20,042 bases of DNA from Dehalococcoides mccartyi (GTDB taxonomy: Bacteria > Chloroflexota > Dehalococcoidia > UBA2979), in contig CAMDAY010000010.1 in assembly GCA_945888895.1 (NCBI GenBank), positions 1-20,042 on the forward strand, in the 5' to 3' direction. The notes under the pieces were generated by a model that saw only the letters and a program-made list of their open reading frames with translations, did no database searches and was not told the DNA's origin. Both the position numbers and the translations under genes were made by a program. Of the stretch, positions 1-6,813 are shown piece by piece (positions within the stretch are counted from its first letter, which is position 1; each line of letters opens with the position of its first letter).

Positions 1-36
1 CCCGCCTCCAAGAGTCTCTGACGTAGACCGTACCGG

Positions 37-1650
37 TTAGTACATGTCCATGTTCGGCTGGCCCTGGGCGGCCTGGTTCTCGGGGATGTCGGTGACGAGC
101 ACGTTGGTCGTGAGGACCATGCCCGCGATCGACACCGCGTTCTCCAGCGCAGCCTTCGTGACCTTCGCCGGGTCGATGATGCCAAGCTGCACCATGTCGC
201 CGTACGTGTCGGCCGCGGCGTCGTAGCCCTGGCCGCGCTTCAGGCTGCGGACCTTCTGCACGATGACGGAGCCGTCCTGGCCCGCGTTCGTCGCGATGCG
301 GCGCAGCGGCTCCTCCAGCGCGCGGCGGAGGATGCGGATGCCCGTCATCTCGTCGGCGTTGTCGAGCACGATCTTGTCCAGGGCGGGCAGCGCGTTCAGG
401 AACGCGACACCCCCACCGGGGACCATGCCCTCTTCAACCGCGGCACGCGTGGCGGACAGGGCGTCCTCAACGCGGTGCTTCTTCTCGGTGAGCTCGACCT
501 CGGTGGCCGCGCCGACCTTTACGATGGCGACCGAGCCGGCGAGCTTGCCGAGGCGCTCCTGGAGCTTCTCCTTGTCCCAGTCGGACGTGGAGTTGTTGAG
601 CTGCGCGCGAATCATCTTCACGCGCTCCTCAGTGCCCTTCTTGTTGCCCTTGCCCTCGATGATCGTCGTCTCTTCCTTGCCGACGACGACGCGACGGGCG
701 CGACCGTAGTCGCCGACCTCGACCGAGTCGAGGCCGCGCGAGAGCTCGGCGCTGATCAGCGTCGCGCCGGTGAGCGCGGCGATGTCGCCGAGGTTCTCCT
801 TGCGGCGGTCGCCGAAGCCCGGGGCCTTCACGGCGACCACGTTGACGGTGCCGCGCAACTTGTTCACCGCGAGCGTGGCAAGTGCCTCGCCGTCCACGTC
901 CTCAGCGATGATGACGAGGTTCTTCGACACGCCCAGCTGCTTCTCGAGCCACGGGAGGATGTCGTTGACGGAGGAGAGCTTGCGGTCCGTGACGAAGATG
1001 TACGGGTCTTCGATGACGGCTTCCATGCGCTCCGGGTTGGTGACGAAGTAGGCCGAGATGTAGCCACGGTCGAAGGCCATGCCCTCGACGTACTCGATCT
1101 CGGTCTGGATGCCCTTCGACTCCTCGACGGTGATGACGCCGTCCTTGCCGGCCTGCTCCATCACCTCGCCGATGAGGTCGCCGATCTCCTTGGAGGCGGC
1201 GGAGATGGAAGCGACCTGCGACATCTGCTCGCGCGTCGTGACCTTCACCGCGTTCTTGGTGACGGCTTCCTTGATCGCCTTAGCGCCAGCCTCGATGCCG
1301 CGCTTGAGGGCCATCGGGTCGGCGCCAGCGGCGACGTTCTTCATGCCCTCGTGGACGATCGCCTGGCCGAGGACCGTGGCGGTCGTCGTGCCGTCACCGG
1401 CGATGTCGTTCGTCTTGGAGGCAATCTCCTTGGCGAGCTGGGCACCGATATTCTCGAACGGGTTCTGGAGCTCGATGTCCTTGGCGATCGTCACGCCGTC
1501 GTTCGTGATCGTCGGGGGACCGAACTTCTTGTCGAGGACGACGTTTCGGCCGCGAGGGCCGAGCGTCATCTTCACCGCGTCTGCCAGGGCGTCGATACCG
1601 TCGCGCATCGCCTGGCGCGCCTGCTCGTCGAACAGCAGCTGCTTAGCCAT
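37..1650 (-). CDS. groEL: 60-kDa chaperonin GroEL
   Basis: ATP-dependent cytosolic chaperonin that folds proteins inside a double-ring cage, normally capped by GroES. The 537-residue product is full length for the family. Residues 30-35 read LGPRGR, the ATPase loop GDGTTT is at 85-90 with the catalytic Asp at 86, and the late GGG motif occurs in EEGMVPGGGVAF. The ATG at 1650 begins the standard MAKQLLFDE N-terminus; AGGA lies about ten bases upstream. An in-frame upstream start at 1683 would add eleven residues unlike the family and is rejected. The C-terminus ends NMDMY instead of the flexible GGM-repeat tail of many GroELs. No groES adjoins the gene, so GroES must be encoded elsewhere or this is one of several groEL copies. 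Expression should be heat-induced through HrcA, given the CIRCE operator upstream. The family assignment is certain; paralogue status is inference. Confidence 0.98.
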   Translation of the reverse strand: MAKQLLFDEQARQAMRDGIDALADAVKMTLGPRGRNVVLDKKFGPPTITNDGVTIAKDIELQNPFENIGAQLAKEIASKTNDIAGDGTTTATVLGQAIVHEGMKNVAAGADPMALKRGIEAGAKAIKEAVTKNAVKVTTREQMSQVASISAASKEIGDLIGEVMEQAGKDGVITVEESKGIQTEIEYVEGMAFDRGYISAYFVTNPERMEAVIEDPYIFVTDRKLSSVNDILPWLEKQLGVSKNLVIIAEDVDGEALATLAVNKLRGTVNVVAVKAPGFGDRRKENLGDIAALTGATLISAELSRGLDSVEVGDYGRARRVVVGKEETTIIEGKGNKKGTEERVKMIRAQLNNSTSDWDKEKLQERLGKLAGSVAIVKVGAATEVELTEKKHRVEDALSATRAAVEEGMVPGGGVAFLNALPALDKIVLDNADEMTGIRILRRALEEPLRRIATNAGQDGSVIVQKVRSLKRGQGYDAAADTYGDMVQLGIIDPAKVTKAALENAVSIAGMVLTTNVLVTDIPENQAAQGQPNMDMY

Positions 1651-1710
1651 TTGTGAAGTGTCCTTTTGAATCCCGCGCCCCACGACCGCCGAGTCGGGAA
1701 ACGCGCTCGT

Positions 1711-1737
1711 TTAGCACTCTCGTAACCGGAGTGCTAA
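1711..1737. promoter_or_regulatory. CIRCE operator (HrcA-binding inverted repeat)
   Basis: A perfect CIRCE element: TTAGCACTC, nine bases, GAGTGCTAA. HrcA binds this repeat and represses chaperonin genes until heat shock. It lies 60-86 bases upstream of the groEL ATG and directly downstream of the -10 box, so a bound repressor would cover the transcription start. No hrcA gene is in the window. Confidence 0.97.
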
Positions 1738-1738
1738 C

Positions 1739-1767
1739 TTTTTACCGAATCGCGCGCAGTGACGCAA
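1739..1767 (-). promoter_or_regulatory. groEL sigma70-type promoter
   Basis: On the minus strand, TTGCGT (1762-1767) and TAAAAA (1739-1744) are separated by 17 bases. The predicted start of transcription falls within the CIRCE repeat, as expected for a HrcA-repressed promoter. Confidence 0.75.
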
Positions 1768-1843
1768 GAGGGAAACGCCGGCTTCGTGCGGTATTCGAGG
1801 TTGGCCGGGCCAGTATCAGACATAAGAGCGAGGGGGTCCGGCT

Positions 1844-2793
1844 CTATCCCAGCGTCCCAACCAGCGCCTCGACCTGCTCCATGACCTTCGCCATGCCGCC
1901 GCTCTGCTTCAGCGCCACCGACAGCGGGGGGCGCTCCCACTCCTCGGGCGGGTCGATGGGGTCCGAGGCTCGCGTCACGCCATCGGGCAGGCCGTAGGCG
2001 CGCACGAACATCCGGGCACGGAGCACGACGCCGTCAAGCTCTTCGGGTCAGGGAGGGTGTCGAGGCCCTGCGCGTGGTCGTGCACGGCTCCCGCCAGCGT
2101 TTCCGGGAAGTTCCAATGCAATGCGAGCGCGCCGCCGAGCTCTGCGCTCGTGAAGCCGAAGACCTGCCGCTCCGCCTCGTGCATCGCGATGCCGCTCTGC
2201 TCGCGCAGCGCCAGCGCGCGGCCGAGCTGCTCGGGGCGCCCCTGGTCGAGGGCGAGCAGGCCGATCTGGTGAAGCACGCCGGCCGTGAATGCCTCGTCCT
2301 GGTGGGCGCCCTCGGTGCGGGCGAGCACTTCCGAGAGGATGCCCGTCGCGATCGAGAACTGCCAGAAGCCGTCGTAGTCCAGGTGGCCGGGTGTCTGCGC
2401 CGTCTGCATCAGGCACGAGGTCAGGGCCGCGCCTCGGACGGAGCGGTAGCCCAGCAGCACCACGGCGTCGCGGGCGGTGGTGATGCGGCGGGCGAAGCCG
2501 TAGTAGGCGGAGTTGGAGAGGCGCGGCAGCTTCTCGGTGAGCGCCTGGTCGGTCGAGATGATCGCGGCCAACTCGTGCGCGGAGAACGTGCCTTCATCGA
2601 GCGCGAGGATGCGCTGCGCGACCTGCGGCAGCGGACGGAGGTCGGCGACCTCGGCGAGCGCCTCGTCGAGGGCGCTCCCGACGATCTCGGGCGGCGGTTG
2701 GGCGCGCTCCGCCGCGATACGGCGAGCGAGCTCGGCGCGCGCAGCGGCGAAGGGGTCGCTACCCGGCTGGCTCCACGGCGACGGCTGGGTCAT
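1844..2793 (-). pseudogene. HDOD-domain protein, reading frame broken near 3' end
   Basis: An HDOD protein (a non-catalytic relative of HD phosphohydrolases, usually acting in signalling). The N-terminal part has family-like stretches such as LPRLSNSAYYGF and VLLGYRSVRGAAL, followed by HQIGLLAL. The ATG at 2793 is chosen because GAGAGG lies six bases upstream. Reading in this frame runs into unlike sequence (SLTASCSVPGCSC) and stops at 1975. A second frame from about 2040 down to TAG at 1844 continues sensibly: PKELDGVVLRARMFVRAYGLPDG, then a run ending VEALVGTLG. Inserting one base near 2036-2042 joins the two into one product of about 316 residues. This is either a real 1-base deletion that removes the normal C-terminus or a sequence error. 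It follows the sodN/protease genes on the same strand (48 bases after the protease) and may share their transcript. Confidence 0.8.
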
Positions 2794-2841
2794 GGCGCAC
2801 CTCTCGGCGTCCATGTTGGTCGCCGAGAGCTGCGACAGGCA

Positions 2842-3456
2842 TCAGGACGAACCCTGATCCGCCCCGGGCTCCGCGTCGTGGACGTGCGGCGCTGGCTCGG
2901 GCGCCGCGCCGAGGAACCGCCGCGGCGGGGCCTCGAGCCGCCCGAAGCGGTTCGGCGGCCAGTAGCGGAGGACGGCGGTCGCCGACAGCCGTTCGCGCGC
3001 GACCGGGCCGAAGTCGCGGCTGTCCGTGCTGGCGGCGCGGTGGTCGCCGAGCAGGAAGTAGGTGTCTTCGGCGAGTCGATGCACCCCGCGGTGCTGTTCG
3101 GCGGGGTCGTTGCCGTGCGCGTACGGCTCGAGGAGATGGCGGCCGTTGACCTGCACGCCGCCGCCGACCCGGAGCGCCTCGCCCGGCAGGCCGATGACCC
3201 GCTTGAGCAGCAACCGACCCTCGCCCTCGGGTCGAGGATCCTCGGTGATCACGATGCGGCCGTAGGCGTCCTCGCGCGGTGGGGGGCCTCGACGGAGCAG
3301 GAGGAAGTCGCCCGGCAGCAGGGCGGGGGTCATGCTGTCGCCCGCGACCTCGACGCGCAGGAGCAGGCGACCGAGGCGCCATGCGGGGAACACCAGACAC
3401 GCCACGGCGGCCACCGCCAGTGTCATCACCGAGCGGGGCCGCCGTAGTTCGATCAT
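2842..3456 (-). CDS. sodX: Nickel-type superoxide dismutase maturation protease (S26 signal peptidase family)
   Basis: Membrane-anchored serine protease of the signal peptidase S26 family that probably cleaves the Ni-SOD propeptide so that His1 can bind nickel. The 204-residue product has one N-terminal membrane segment (about residues 9-27), the catalytic-Ser motif DSMTP with Ser41, the catalytic Lys85 in LLLKRVIGLPGE, and the later family box GDHRAASTDSRDFGPV. Starting at ATG 3456, GAGGAC stands a few bases upstream. The C-terminal 30 residues are Pro/Ala-rich and seem dispensable. The gene lies just downstream of sodN on the same strand, the usual pairing for Ni-SOD and its protease, which is why I call it sodX-like rather than general LepB. 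The specific substrate is inferred from context; the protease family is certain. Confidence 0.9.
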   Translation of the reverse strand: MIELRRPRSVMTLAVAAVACLVFPAWRLGRLLLRVEVAGDSMTPALLPGDFLLLRRGPPPREDAYGRIVITEDPRPEGEGRLLLKRVIGLPGEALRVGGGVQVNGRHLLEPYAHGNDPAEQHRGVHRLAEDTYFLLGDHRAASTDSRDFGPVARERLSATAVLRYWPPNRFGRLEAPPRRFLGAAPEPAPHVHDAEPGADQGSS

Positions 3457-3496
3457 CGTGTCCTCGCCTCGCGGAGTGCGAGGACTGCGAGCCGTT

Positions 3497-3585
3497 TGCT
3501 TCGTCTCCCAGAAGCCCGAAGGCCGTTAGGCCTTCTTGGTTTCCCAGAAGCCCAAGGCCGTTAGGCCTTCTTCGTCTCCCAGAAG
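3497..3585 (-). repeat. Tandem copies of the sodN 3' end (about 35-bp unit, 2.5 copies)
   Basis: Three successive segments carry the same sequence: 3568-3585 (inside sodN), 3533-3567 and 3497-3532. On the minus strand each reads as FWETK. The first two end KKA-stop; the third departs at KQT. Two units contain the hairpin AAGGCC-GTTA-GGCCTT spanning the stop codon. Copy 2 differs from the real gene end by GAG to GAA and ACG to ACC, both synonymous. The unit of 35-36 bp is not a multiple of three, so the copies are not fused in frame. The repeated hairpins could also slow transcription or protect the sodN mRNA 3' end ahead of sodX. Confidence 0.9.
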
Positions 3586-3992
3586 ATCGTGTCGATCTCC
3601 TTGATGGCGTCCAGGAGCTGCTGGCCCTGCGCCGGATCCTGCGACTTCTTCGCGGCGCCCGCGAGCTTGGTCGCCTTCCAGAAGGTGTCGTGCAGCGTCG
3701 GGTACTTCTCCAGGTGGGCCGGGGTGAAGTAGTCGGTCCAGAGCACCCAGAGGTGCTCCTTCACCATGCTGGCGCGCTGCTCCTTGATGGCGAGGGCGCG
3801 CGTCCGGTACTCCTCGACGGTCTGGGCGCCCTTCATGTTCTCGGCGTCCTGGTAGCGCGCCTGGATCGCCTTCACGGACTCCGCCTCGATGCGGGCCTGG
3901 GCGGGGTCGTAGATGCCGCAGGGCAGGTCGCAGTGCGCGGACGCGACCGTGCTGGGGCGGATCAGGGCTTCGATGCTGGACCGGATGCTCAC
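3561..3992 (-). CDS. sodN: Nickel superoxide dismutase precursor
   Basis: Converts superoxide to oxygen and hydrogen peroxide with a nickel cofactor held by an N-terminal hook. The 143-residue precursor has a 19-residue propeptide ending in ASA, then HCDLPCGIYD. His20, Cys21 and Cys25 of the precursor correspond to His1, Cys2 and Cys6 of the mature enzyme. The helical-bundle body follows (DPAQARIEAES, VLWTDYFTP, HDTFWKATKLA). I chose GTG 3992 because GAGGAGA lies seven bases upstream and the resulting propeptide has family length. The product is probably cytosolic, since the leader is a maturation propeptide without a hydrophobic core. The protease gene sodX follows after 104 bases. A TTGACA promoter lies upstream. 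Its last codons are repeated in tandem after the stop. Assignment is very secure from the hook. Confidence 0.98.
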   Translation of the reverse strand: MSIRSSIEALIRPSTVASAHCDLPCGIYDPAQARIEAESVKAIQARYQDAENMKGAQTVEEYRTRALAIKEQRASMVKEHLWVLWTDYFTPAHLEKYPTLHDTFWKATKLAGAAKKSQDPAQGQQLLDAIKEIDTIFWETKKA

Positions 3993-4041
3993 CGGGGTCT
4001 CCTCACGTTGCGTGTGTTGGCTGTTCGGAGTGAACCCGCCG

Positions 4042-4070
4042 ATGGTGTCGCTGCCTTCGAAGCATGTCAA
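4042..4070 (-). promoter_or_regulatory. Probable sodN promoter with palindrome in the spacer
   Basis: On the minus strand a perfect TTGACA (4065-4070) is followed after 17 bases by CACCAT (4042-4047). The implied leader is about 40 bases. The spacer holds the 8-bp palindrome CTTCGAAG (4055-4062), a possible repressor site; nickel-responsive control is known for sodN in Streptomyces (Nur) but is only a possibility here. Confidence 0.55.
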
Positions 4071-4125
4071 CCGCCGCCAGGGGCTGCGGCGTTGCTCTCG
4101 AGTGACGTCGAGGTGGGATCGCGGG

Positions 4126-4160
4126 GCGGCCCACCCCTGCCCCTCCCGGCGCGGGAGGGT
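4126..4160 (-). repeat. GC-rich palindromic repeat, copy A1
   Basis: Stem CCCTCCC (4141-4147), loop GGCGC, stem GGGAGGG (4153-4159), with a side arm that on the minus strand reads GGGGTGGGC. This matches the layout of the other copies listed here (stem-loop followed by GGGGTGRGGGC) in opposite orientation to A2 and A3. Confidence 0.75.
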
Positions 4161-4165
4161 TGGAA

Positions 4166-4188
4166 CTTGAAGGGCTTCGCCCTTCAAG
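4166..4188. repeat. Perfect 10-bp hairpin
   Basis: CTTGAAGGGC, loop TTC, GCCCTTCAAG. It lies between the sodN promoter and the end of nuoB, next to palindromic repeat A1. It has no T-run on the minus strand, so it is not a classical terminator for nuoB; it may belong to the repeat cluster. Apart from these repeats, 4071-4402 shows no gene. Confidence 0.7.
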
Positions 4189-4230
4189 GATCCCGGATCA
4201 CCAGACGAGCACATGGTTCGACGTTCGGCC

Positions 4231-4267
4231 CCCTCTCCCCGTTTGGGGAGAGGGCTGGGGTGAGGGC
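4231..4267 (+). repeat. GC-rich palindromic repeat, copy A2
   Basis: Perfect stem CCCTCTCCCC (4231-4240), loop GTTT, GGGGAGAGGG (4245-4254), then CTGGGGTGAGGGC. It is the best-formed member of the family. The position, 136 bases downstream of nuoB's stop, may let it limit read-through toward sodN. Confidence 0.85.
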
Positions 4268-4282
4268 CTGTCCGCCTCCGGG

Positions 4283-4322
4283 CCCCTCCCCTGCGAAGCG
4301 GGAGAGGGCGGGGGGTGAGGGC
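4283..4322 (+). repeat. GC-rich palindromic repeat, copy A3
   Basis: CCCCTCCCC, loop TGCGAAGC, GGGAGAGGG, then CGGGGGGTGAGGGC. It is a direct repeat of A2 with the same arm order and a slightly degenerate stem, starting 15 bases after A2 ends. Confidence 0.8.
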
Positions 4323-4402
4323 GCACCACGGCGCGGGCCATCGACGACACGCGCAGCGACGCTCTGCCGCGCCCATCGAGGTGCCTCGAACGGATGAAGT
4401 GG

Positions 4403-5179
4403 CTAGAGGCGCTGGCCGTGGGTGAGCGAGACGCCGCCGACGAGGCGGTTCGGGTCGTCCAGGCCGGGGTACGGCGGGAAGAGCGACTCGAGCTCGCGGC
4501 GGATCGGGTCGCCCTCGGGCAGGTAGGCGGAGAAATCGCCGTCCGGCTCGGGACGGGCGCGCTGCCCGGTGACTTCGAAGTGCTTGATCTTCTCCTGCAG
4601 CATCATCAGGCCCTGCAGCAGCGACTCCGGTCGAGGCGGGCAGCCCGGCACGTACACATCGACCGGGGCGACGAGGTTCACGCCCGGCAGCACGGAGTAC
4701 GCGTAGGCGAACGGGCCACCCATGATCGCGCAGCCGCCCATCGAGATGACCCACTTGGGGTCCGGCATCTGCATGTAGATGCGGCGCACGACCGGCGCCA
4801 TCTTCCAGGTCACGGTACCGGCCACGATCATCAGGTCGGCCTGCCGAGGCGAGGCGCGGAACACCTCGGACCCGAAGCGGGCGATGTCGTAGCGGGAGGC
4901 CGCCGACGCGATCATCTCGATCGCGCAGCAGGCGAGGCCGAAGGTCGCGGGCCACAGCGACGAGGCGCGCGCCCAGTTCAGCAGCCCGTCCACGGACGTC
5001 GCGATGACGTTCTTGCGCACCTCTTCTTCGAGGTCGACGCCACTGAGCTCGTCGTCACCGAGGAGCGGGTGGGGCAGGTGCTGTCCCTGCGGCACGGCCA
5101 GCGTGCCGGCACCGTTCATCGCGAAGTTGGTCGCCAACTGGTGGGGCGCCATCTGGGAAGACAGTGGGTGGTTGGTCAA
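4403..5179 (-). CDS. nuoB: NADH-quinone oxidoreductase subunit B (N2 cluster subunit)
   Basis: Peripheral-arm subunit of respiratory complex I carrying [4Fe-4S] cluster N2, which hands electrons to quinone at the membrane interface. The four ligands are visible, numbered from the start used here: Cys84-Cys85 in GLACCAIEM, Cys150 in SMGGCAIMGG and Cys180 in YVPGCPPRPE, with spacing close to known NuoB proteins. The start is uncertain. TTG 5179 (258 aa) has AGGG about eight bases upstream and lies behind a good promoter; ATG 5152 (249 aa) lacks a ribosome site. Either gives an N-terminal extension of roughly 40 residues before the conserved core, which is unusual. No other nuo gene is present, so nuoB is separated from the rest of complex I or is a second copy. 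It is on the same strand as iscS, just beyond a small membrane-protein gene. Confidence 0.96.
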   Translation of the reverse strand: MTNHPLSSQMAPHQLATNFAMNGAGTLAVPQGQHLPHPLLGDDELSGVDLEEEVRKNVIATSVDGLLNWARASSLWPATFGLACCAIEMIASAASRYDIARFGSEVFRASPRQADLMIVAGTVTWKMAPVVRRIYMQMPDPKWVISMGGCAIMGGPFAYAYSVLPGVNLVAPVDVYVPGCPPRPESLLQGLMMLQEKIKHFEVTGQRARPEPDGDFSAYLPEGDPIRRELESLFPPYPGLDDPNRLVGGVSLTHGQRL

Positions 5180-5222
5180 CGCGGGATCCCTGCCGTTTAG
5201 GCCGTCGAGGGCTAGTGAGCCG

Positions 5223-5251
5223 ATCCTAGACCCTCGCTCCAGACGCGGCAA
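5223..5251 (-). promoter_or_regulatory. Probable nuoB promoter
   Basis: On the minus strand TTGCCG (5246-5251) and TAGGAT (5223-5228) are spaced by 17 bases. Transcription would start near 5216, giving a 37-base leader to the TTG start. It suggests nuoB can be expressed apart from iscS. Confidence 0.6.
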
Positions 5252-5276
5252 ACCGGTCCCGCTCGGCCAGCCGCCG

Positions 5277-5558
5277 TCAGCCGACGAGGCCCCACGCGAT
5301 CGCGGTGAGGAGCGCGATGCTCGCCAGCGGTGCCACCAGGGCGCCGTAGATCGTGGGCAGGCGTGTCCAGAGCAGGGCGGCGGTCAGGAACATCGCGCCG
5401 GACGCGAGGTACAGCCACTCTCGCACGGAGTCGAAGGTGAGCGTGGCGGCGAGAAAGATCAGCCCGAAGGCGAGGCATACCTGACGCGCCAGGCGCCGGT
5501 CAGCCGCGGGATCGTCGGCTGCGATGGATGCGGATCGGCGAGGTCGGAAGCGACTCAC
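5277..5558 (-). CDS. Small three-helix membrane protein of unknown function
   Basis: A 93-residue protein starting at GTG 5558, only four bases after the iscS stop codon, so it is very likely co-transcribed and perhaps translationally coupled. The first 25 residues are charged and Arg-rich (RFRPRRSAS, DDPAADRRLARQ). Three hydrophobic segments follow: about VCLAFGLIFLAATLTF, LYLASGAMFLTAALLW and LVAPLASIALLTAIAWGL. I recognise no family. The spacing, hydrophobic pattern and ending before the nuoB promoter support a real gene; the same region in the longer open frame upstream is only antisense-like shadow of iscS and is excluded. Its role next to iscS and nuoB is unknown. Confidence 0.7.
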   Translation of the reverse strand: MSRFRPRRSASIAADDPAADRRLARQVCLAFGLIFLAATLTFDSVREWLYLASGAMFLTAALLWTRLPTIYGALVAPLASIALLTAIAWGLVG

Positions 5559-5562
5559 GACG

Positions 5563-6807
5563 TCAGGACGCCAGCCACGGCACCCACGACGCTGGCGGCT
5601 CGTCGATGGGGATCGGGGAGAGGGCGCGCAGGCGCTGGACGATCGGCGGGAGCACCTCGAGCAGGCGGTCGACATCGGCGTCCGTGTTGCCTCGACCGAG
5701 CGTGAAGCGCAGCGACCCGCGCGCGAGGTCGTCCGGCATTCCGGTCGCGACGAGGACGTGACTCGGCTCGACGGAGCCGGTCGTGCACGCGCTGCCGGAG
5801 GACGCCGCGATCCCCGCGAGGTCGAGCGCGAGCAGGATCGACTCGCCCTCCACGAACCCGACGGTGCACGAGACGTTGCCGGGCAGGCGCTGTGCGGGGT
5901 CAAGCGGTCCGGTGATCGCGAGCATCGGGATCGCGCGAGGCAACTCCGACAGCAGGCGTTCCTGCAGCGCGCGCTCGTGGCCGAGATCGGCCTCGCGGCG
6001 CTCGGTGGCCAGCGACATCGCCTGCGCGAAGCCCGCGATTGCGGCGGTGTCCTCGGTGCCCGCGCGGATGCCGCGCTCCTGCCCGCCGCCAATGACCTGG
6101 CCCTGCAGCGGCGTGCCAGAGCGCACGTACAGCGCACCCGCGCCGCGCGGCCCGTACATCTTGTGCGCCGTGAAGGTCATGAGGTCCACGCCGAGGCGGT
6201 CCACGTGAACGCCGAGGTGGGCCGCCGACTGCACGGCGTCCGTGTGGACCATCGCGTGCGCATTCTTCGCGCGGACACGGCGGGCGATCTCGGCGATGTC
6301 GTTGATCGCGCCGACCTCGTTGTTTGCGTGCATGATCGAGACGAGCACGGTGTCGTCGCGCACGGCTGCCTCGACGGCCGCGGGATCGACGCGGCCTTCG
6401 CGGTCGACGCCGACGATCGTCACCTCGGCGACGCCGTCGCGCTCCATCTGCTCCGCGGTGTCGAGGATCGCGTGGTGCTCCACGGACGAGATGATCAGGT
6501 GCTTGCCGCGCCGCCTCGACGCCGCGAGCACGCCGCGCAGCGCGAGGCTGTCGCTCTCCGACCCGCCCGAGGTGAACAGGACCTCGTCCGGCTGTGCGCC
6601 GATCAGCCCCGCGATGGTTGCGCGCGCCTCGTCGATGGTCGCGCGGGCGCGCTGCGCCTCTACGTAGATGGACGACGGGTTGTGCCACATCTCGCGCAGG
6701 TAGGGCAGCATCACCTCGACGACCGCCGGGTCGGGAGGCGTCGTGGCGGCGTGGTCGAGGTAGATGCGCCGTCCGCCGTCGGTCATCGGAGTGGTGCTGC
6801 TCGTCAT
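5563..6807 (-). CDS. iscS: Cysteine desulfurase (IscS/NifS family)
   Basis: Pyridoxal-phosphate enzyme that removes sulfur from cysteine, giving alanine and an enzyme persulfide that supplies sulfur for Fe-S clusters. The 414-residue protein is standard length. YLDHAATTP is at about 16-24, HH at 111-112, Asp190 in HTDAVQ, the PLP lysine is Lys216 in TAHKMYGPRG, and the persulfide cysteine is Cys341 in SSGSACTTG. The loop around this cysteine resembles group I (IscS/NifS) enzymes. Start ATG 6807 has no ribosome-binding site but sits six bases after TATGAT, suggesting a leaderless mRNA; ATG at residue 8 is an alternative. It diverges from a SufR-like regulator gene, and an A-type Fe-S carrier lies beyond that, so the job in Fe-S assembly is well supported. 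Confidence 0.97.
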   Translation of the reverse strand: MTSSTTPMTDGGRRIYLDHAATTPPDPAVVEVMLPYLREMWHNPSSIYVEAQRARATIDEARATIAGLIGAQPDEVLFTSGGSESDSLALRGVLAASRRRGKHLIISSVEHHAILDTAEQMERDGVAEVTIVGVDREGRVDPAAVEAAVRDDTVLVSIMHANNEVGAINDIAEIARRVRAKNAHAMVHTDAVQSAAHLGVHVDRLGVDLMTFTAHKMYGPRGAGALYVRSGTPLQGQVIGGGQERGIRAGTEDTAAIAGFAQAMSLATERREADLGHERALQERLLSELPRAIPMLAITGPLDPAQRLPGNVSCTVGFVEGESILLALDLAGIAASSGSACTTGSVEPSHVLVATGMPDDLARGSLRFTLGRGNTDADVDRLLEVLPPIVQRLRALSPIPIDEPPASWVPWLAS

Positions 6808-6813
6808 GCGTTG

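Noticed and set aside
475..1656. Long open frame opposite groEL (393 codons, plus strand)
   Set aside because: It is Leu/Asp/Val-rich with no domain signature and is an antisense shadow of the conserved groEL frame, common in GC-rich DNA.
2074..3447. Long open frame opposite the HDOD and protease genes (plus strand)
   Set aside because: It crosses two recognisable genes and shows only low-complexity, Arg/Ala-rich sequence.
4231..4322. GC-rich hairpins as simple rho-independent terminators
   Set aside because: Lack a T-run, and copies recur in both orientations with a shared extra arm, which fits a dispersed repeat better; a secondary role as terminator is not excluded.
3497..4322. CRISPR array
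   Set aside because: Repeats are adjacent or palindromic without unique spacers of regular size, and no cas gene is present.
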